A stretch of 64,000 nucleotides of DNA from Unio delphinus (lineage: Eukaryota > Mollusca > Bivalvia > Unionida > Unionidae): positions 17,572,001 through 17,636,000 of the forward strand of contig JAQISU010000108.1 in NCBI GenBank assembly GCA_029339505.1, read 5' to 3'. The translations under genes were made by a program, and so were the position numbers. Below the pieces are notes generated by a model that was not told the origin of the DNA, ran no database searches, and saw only the letters and a list, made by a program, of their open reading frames with translations. Positions 61,011-64,000 of the stretch are shown here, one piece after another; position 1 is the stretch's first letter, and each line of letters starts with the position of its first letter.

Positions 61011-64000
61011 TACAGGTATCATATCTTCATTTTTAAAAATGGCCGTGATATTTAGCCTGAAACATTAACTTATTTTTTATTGCTTCCCAAGAACATTTAA
61101 TTTAAACATATTAATTTCAAACTTATATGAAAATAAAGACCGTTCACTGCTCTACAATGTGGTGCTATTTTTAGGTCTTGACCCGGTGACTTTGGAGTTA
61201 AAATGGAATTTCCCTAGCGAATGCAAATTTCTTGCTTTTTCTGTGAGGCGTTGAGCGGACCGAATCGTGCCTAACAGTAAAACTGTTGCTTTTTTATATG
61301 CAAATTACTATTCATTCACTTATTTTCATCAACAAAACAAACAAACAGTTAAAAATAGCAAGAAATAAACTTTATTTCAGCATAAATTATAATATTGCTG
61401 GTTCATCTAATAATGAAAATATGGCTGGTAGAAAATGATCGTTTTCACGGAGTTCTGTCGAAAGTGCTACATGTCTAATGGGAATCTGCCAGTACATAAC
61501 ATGGCAGCAATTTAATTTATCCAGGAGGATGGAATGGTGGCGTTTATGCGCACAGAGTGCGCTATTTAATCTGGTCGTCATATCATATTCCTAAAAAGGG
61601 GCTAATGATATGAATGCTAGACCTGGGTGAGTGGGAATAGACCCATCACGCACTCAAGCTACCAACCAATCGAAAGTACGTACCTTGCTTGGGGTGCAAT
61701 TGCACCATTAATGACGAGAGAGAATTGGTTCTCTCATGTTGTCATGATAGAGGTGTCATTCGGAGGAAAAGGCGGAAAAGGCCCAGGAAGGTGGCGCCAC
61801 TGAGGTCCTGGATGTTGCACGAGCACTGTCGACAGCCTTGAAACGCCCTAGCCGTACTTATTCCAAATTCAATCCAGTTTTTCTAGTGGATTTTCCTATG
61901 CCAAAATTGTGTAAGCCACCGATGCAATTCATCAAATGGTAGAGTTGAAGAATTAAATTACGTTCCTATCTATGCCAATCTTCTAGTACAAAAGTGTACA
62001 TATTATATGTCCCTAACATTTTCTTTTGCTGATATGACTAAACGTCATTTGAAAGGTAGCCACTGTTAGAGAGGATTAGATTGTTAATTTTGAGCGGTGG
62101 GTCCGAAAATGATCAAGTTAGGCTTTTTAGATAGAGCTTGTCAAGGAGGGCTTCCGTAACCAAGTGGAAGACCCTATTAAGGCAACGAAAGACAATAGCC
62201 CTAAAAAGGACTTTTTTTTTGAGAATCCCATGATCACTTGTTAGTGACCGATTATCCCTTTGCTCCTGTGGTTGGTCCCTGTATACTTCTTGAGTGTCTT
62301 GTTTGACCCTGTACTCACTTGATGATTCCCTGTATACATCTTTGGTGTCTTGTTTTGGATTCTCACTCTAAACATCCTTGCTCTCTCGTCAATTTGCTTC
62401 CGTATTTTTCCCTTTCAATTTGGAATTCTTGTGCTGTTTTGTGTAGAATATATAACCCCATATGACAACTATTTGCATTGTTAGTTAATGCATGATGTTA
62501 TTAAGTTACTGCAAGGCCTGATAGTTTTGGGGTTTACTATCTTTACAGTGTATGAACTTTAGGTCATTTTCTAAATTAGCATATTTTTGGTTGCAACCTT
62601 GTGTTGCTGGGCCTGATAATCTTGGGTTTGAGACTATCTTATAAGATAAAATTTGGGGTCAGCTTTGGAGCTGTTTCTGGGGTTCTACGGTAACTGGATA
62701 CCACAGAGCTCTTGGATTTCAAGGTATTTTGCTACTTGGCCCCTTGTACAACAATGTAGGATGATATATTGTTGATTCGGCCTAATTATTTGGGACTGTC
62801 CTGGGTGAATTTTAAGTATGGCTCTGGCCAAGCTGTTATTGGTTAAGTTGTAAAATTTAGATGTTTTACTCTTGAGATAGAGCGTCAAATCCAGTCTGTG
62901 AAAGTTTCTTTTGTTTTTATGTTTCACATCTGAGGTTGAGTTGTTGGATACAGTGTTGATACAAGTTGAAGCCATAGCGGGTTTGCCGTATATGCCCGGT
63001 TTGTCGTTTGCCGATTTTGTTGTTTTTTTGTTGTTTTTTTTTTAATGAGGGCCGTCTTTTTAGGGTTTAACGGTCCTTTGCCTTTACCTATTCCTTTCCA
63101 TGCCTTCGATTTCCTATTGGTTGGTGAGGAGGGTTGTTTTTTTTAGGGTTTTGAGAGGGATATATAAAATCTTCCTCTGTCTAATTTAGACGGCGCTTGT
63201 GCTTGACTTTAGTGCACTACGGTAGCTTAAGCGATCTTGTGTGCTTCAGGCGTAGTGCGAAATCCCTTGGGAGCCTTTGTCTTCAGCTGGCGCACATGAT
63301 TCACGTTAGAGTTAGTGACCTGGGCGTAAGTGGGTTTATACAAAGTGATTCCTACTGGTTTTTTCCTAGGGGTGGCGGCCATGATGGAATATGGGGGGTT
63401 GGTGGGTGTGGCTGGTGTATTGTTTACACTGGAGTCGCTTTGGAGTAAAGTAGCGTCCAGTGCTTCATCATTAATGGTTTTATCATATAAATTAAAACTA
63501 AATTGGAGAGAGAGGATTAAGTTTCTCTGCTTCCTTTTTGATTAGGTTGAGATCTGGTGTAGAAATGAACTTTAACTGAGTTTTTTGCACCTCTTTTGTC
63601 CGCGTGTTTCTGGTAAAGTCAATTTGCCCTATTGTAAGGTTGGTCAAGGCTTCTTTATCCAATTTTATGTTAATTTGAGTAACCCTTTTCTTGAGAATGT
63701 TACCGTTAGATGCAATACAGTTTCTAGATCTAAACGCTTGTTTACAGGATTTATTTTCCATTGTTAAGCCGATGTATATTGAGTTAAAAATAAGGTTGGA
63801 ATTATGGCAAGCGTCAAAAGGAAGAATTCAAAGCAAGATAAAGAGGTTATTTAATTTGCTTGAATTGTAACACGAGATTGTAAAGTGTAACAATTTGACA
63901 AATTAAATGAAGGGAGCTTAGTGATGAAAGGCTTGAGAAAGAATTTTCAAGTTAAGGCAAAAACAGCACAAAGTTTGAATTGACCCGAAGTCTTAGTAAA
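61011..64000. other. Unique DNA, no gene identified
   Basis: Between 61625 and 61905 the phrases GACCCATCACGCACTCAAG and GAAACGCCCTAGCCGTAC resemble the possible dispersed element at 16975-17290. A TATATAAA at 63161 sits in a promoter-like place, upstream of several short frames (63197-63545 +, 63585-63767 +), but none shows a domain. The minus-strand frame 62685-62975 (96 aa) is also unrecognised. This could be the leader of an unknown transposon or host gene running off the right edge. Confidence 0.4.

Overview
This window is animal nuclear DNA: spliced coding exons with GT/AG borders, long AT-rich introns, (GA)n microsatellites, tRNA-derived SINEs, decayed LINEs and short inverted-repeat transposons. 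The mix suggests a lophotrochozoan invertebrate, most likely a mollusc, but the species cannot be read from the sequence. About half of the 64 kb is tandem repeat. Most of the long open frames are simply open frames through minisatellites and are not genes.

The one gene that can be supported is a Rabex-5 / RABGEF1 homologue on the + strand, the guanine nucleotide exchange factor for Rab5-family GTPases. Four exons are visible: 38745-38987, 43783-44010, 48304-48560 and 58324-58617, ending in TGA. Their splice phases join cleanly and give the last 339 residues: a helical bundle, the full VPS9 catalytic domain and a C-terminal coiled coil. The N-terminal A20 zinc finger and ubiquitin-binding helix are not seen, so the 5' exons are outside the window, unrecognised or missing. 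A small candidate first exon at 16329-16467 (TFIIIC-subunit-like, weak) may belong to another gene.

Layout. 1-10411: a 23-bp minisatellite with near-identical higher-order copies of about 1.59 kb. 10412-10729: a MITE. 11905-13223: a decayed CR1/L2-like LINE on the minus strand, followed by a diverged block of the same minisatellite family (13215-14885). 15-28 kb: mostly unique AT-rich DNA with small repeats, hairpins and SINE pieces. 28.1-29.2 kb: a LINE fragment, a full SINE and a nested inverted-repeat element. 29.76-33.55 kb: a 38-bp array carrying two duplicated copies of one hAT-type MITE. 34.4-38.18 kb: three adjoining, related arrays. 38.7-58.6 kb: the Rabex-5 exons, with every intron filled by its own minisatellites, one pair of arrays in inverted orientation, and SINEs. 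58.6-64 kb: 3' flank, a large inverted repeat and unrecognised DNA.

The most interesting observation is that minisatellites inside the Rabex-5 introns look like copies of the exon edges next to them. The 47-bp array after exon 43783-44010 aligns without gaps, over exactly one unit, to the exon's 3' end plus its splice donor. The 38-bp array before that exon aligns without gaps, over exactly one unit, to the start of the exon. Weaker matches of the same kind are seen at the other exons. This suggests that exon borders seeded the tandem arrays, leaving introns full of decoy splice-site and coding copies.
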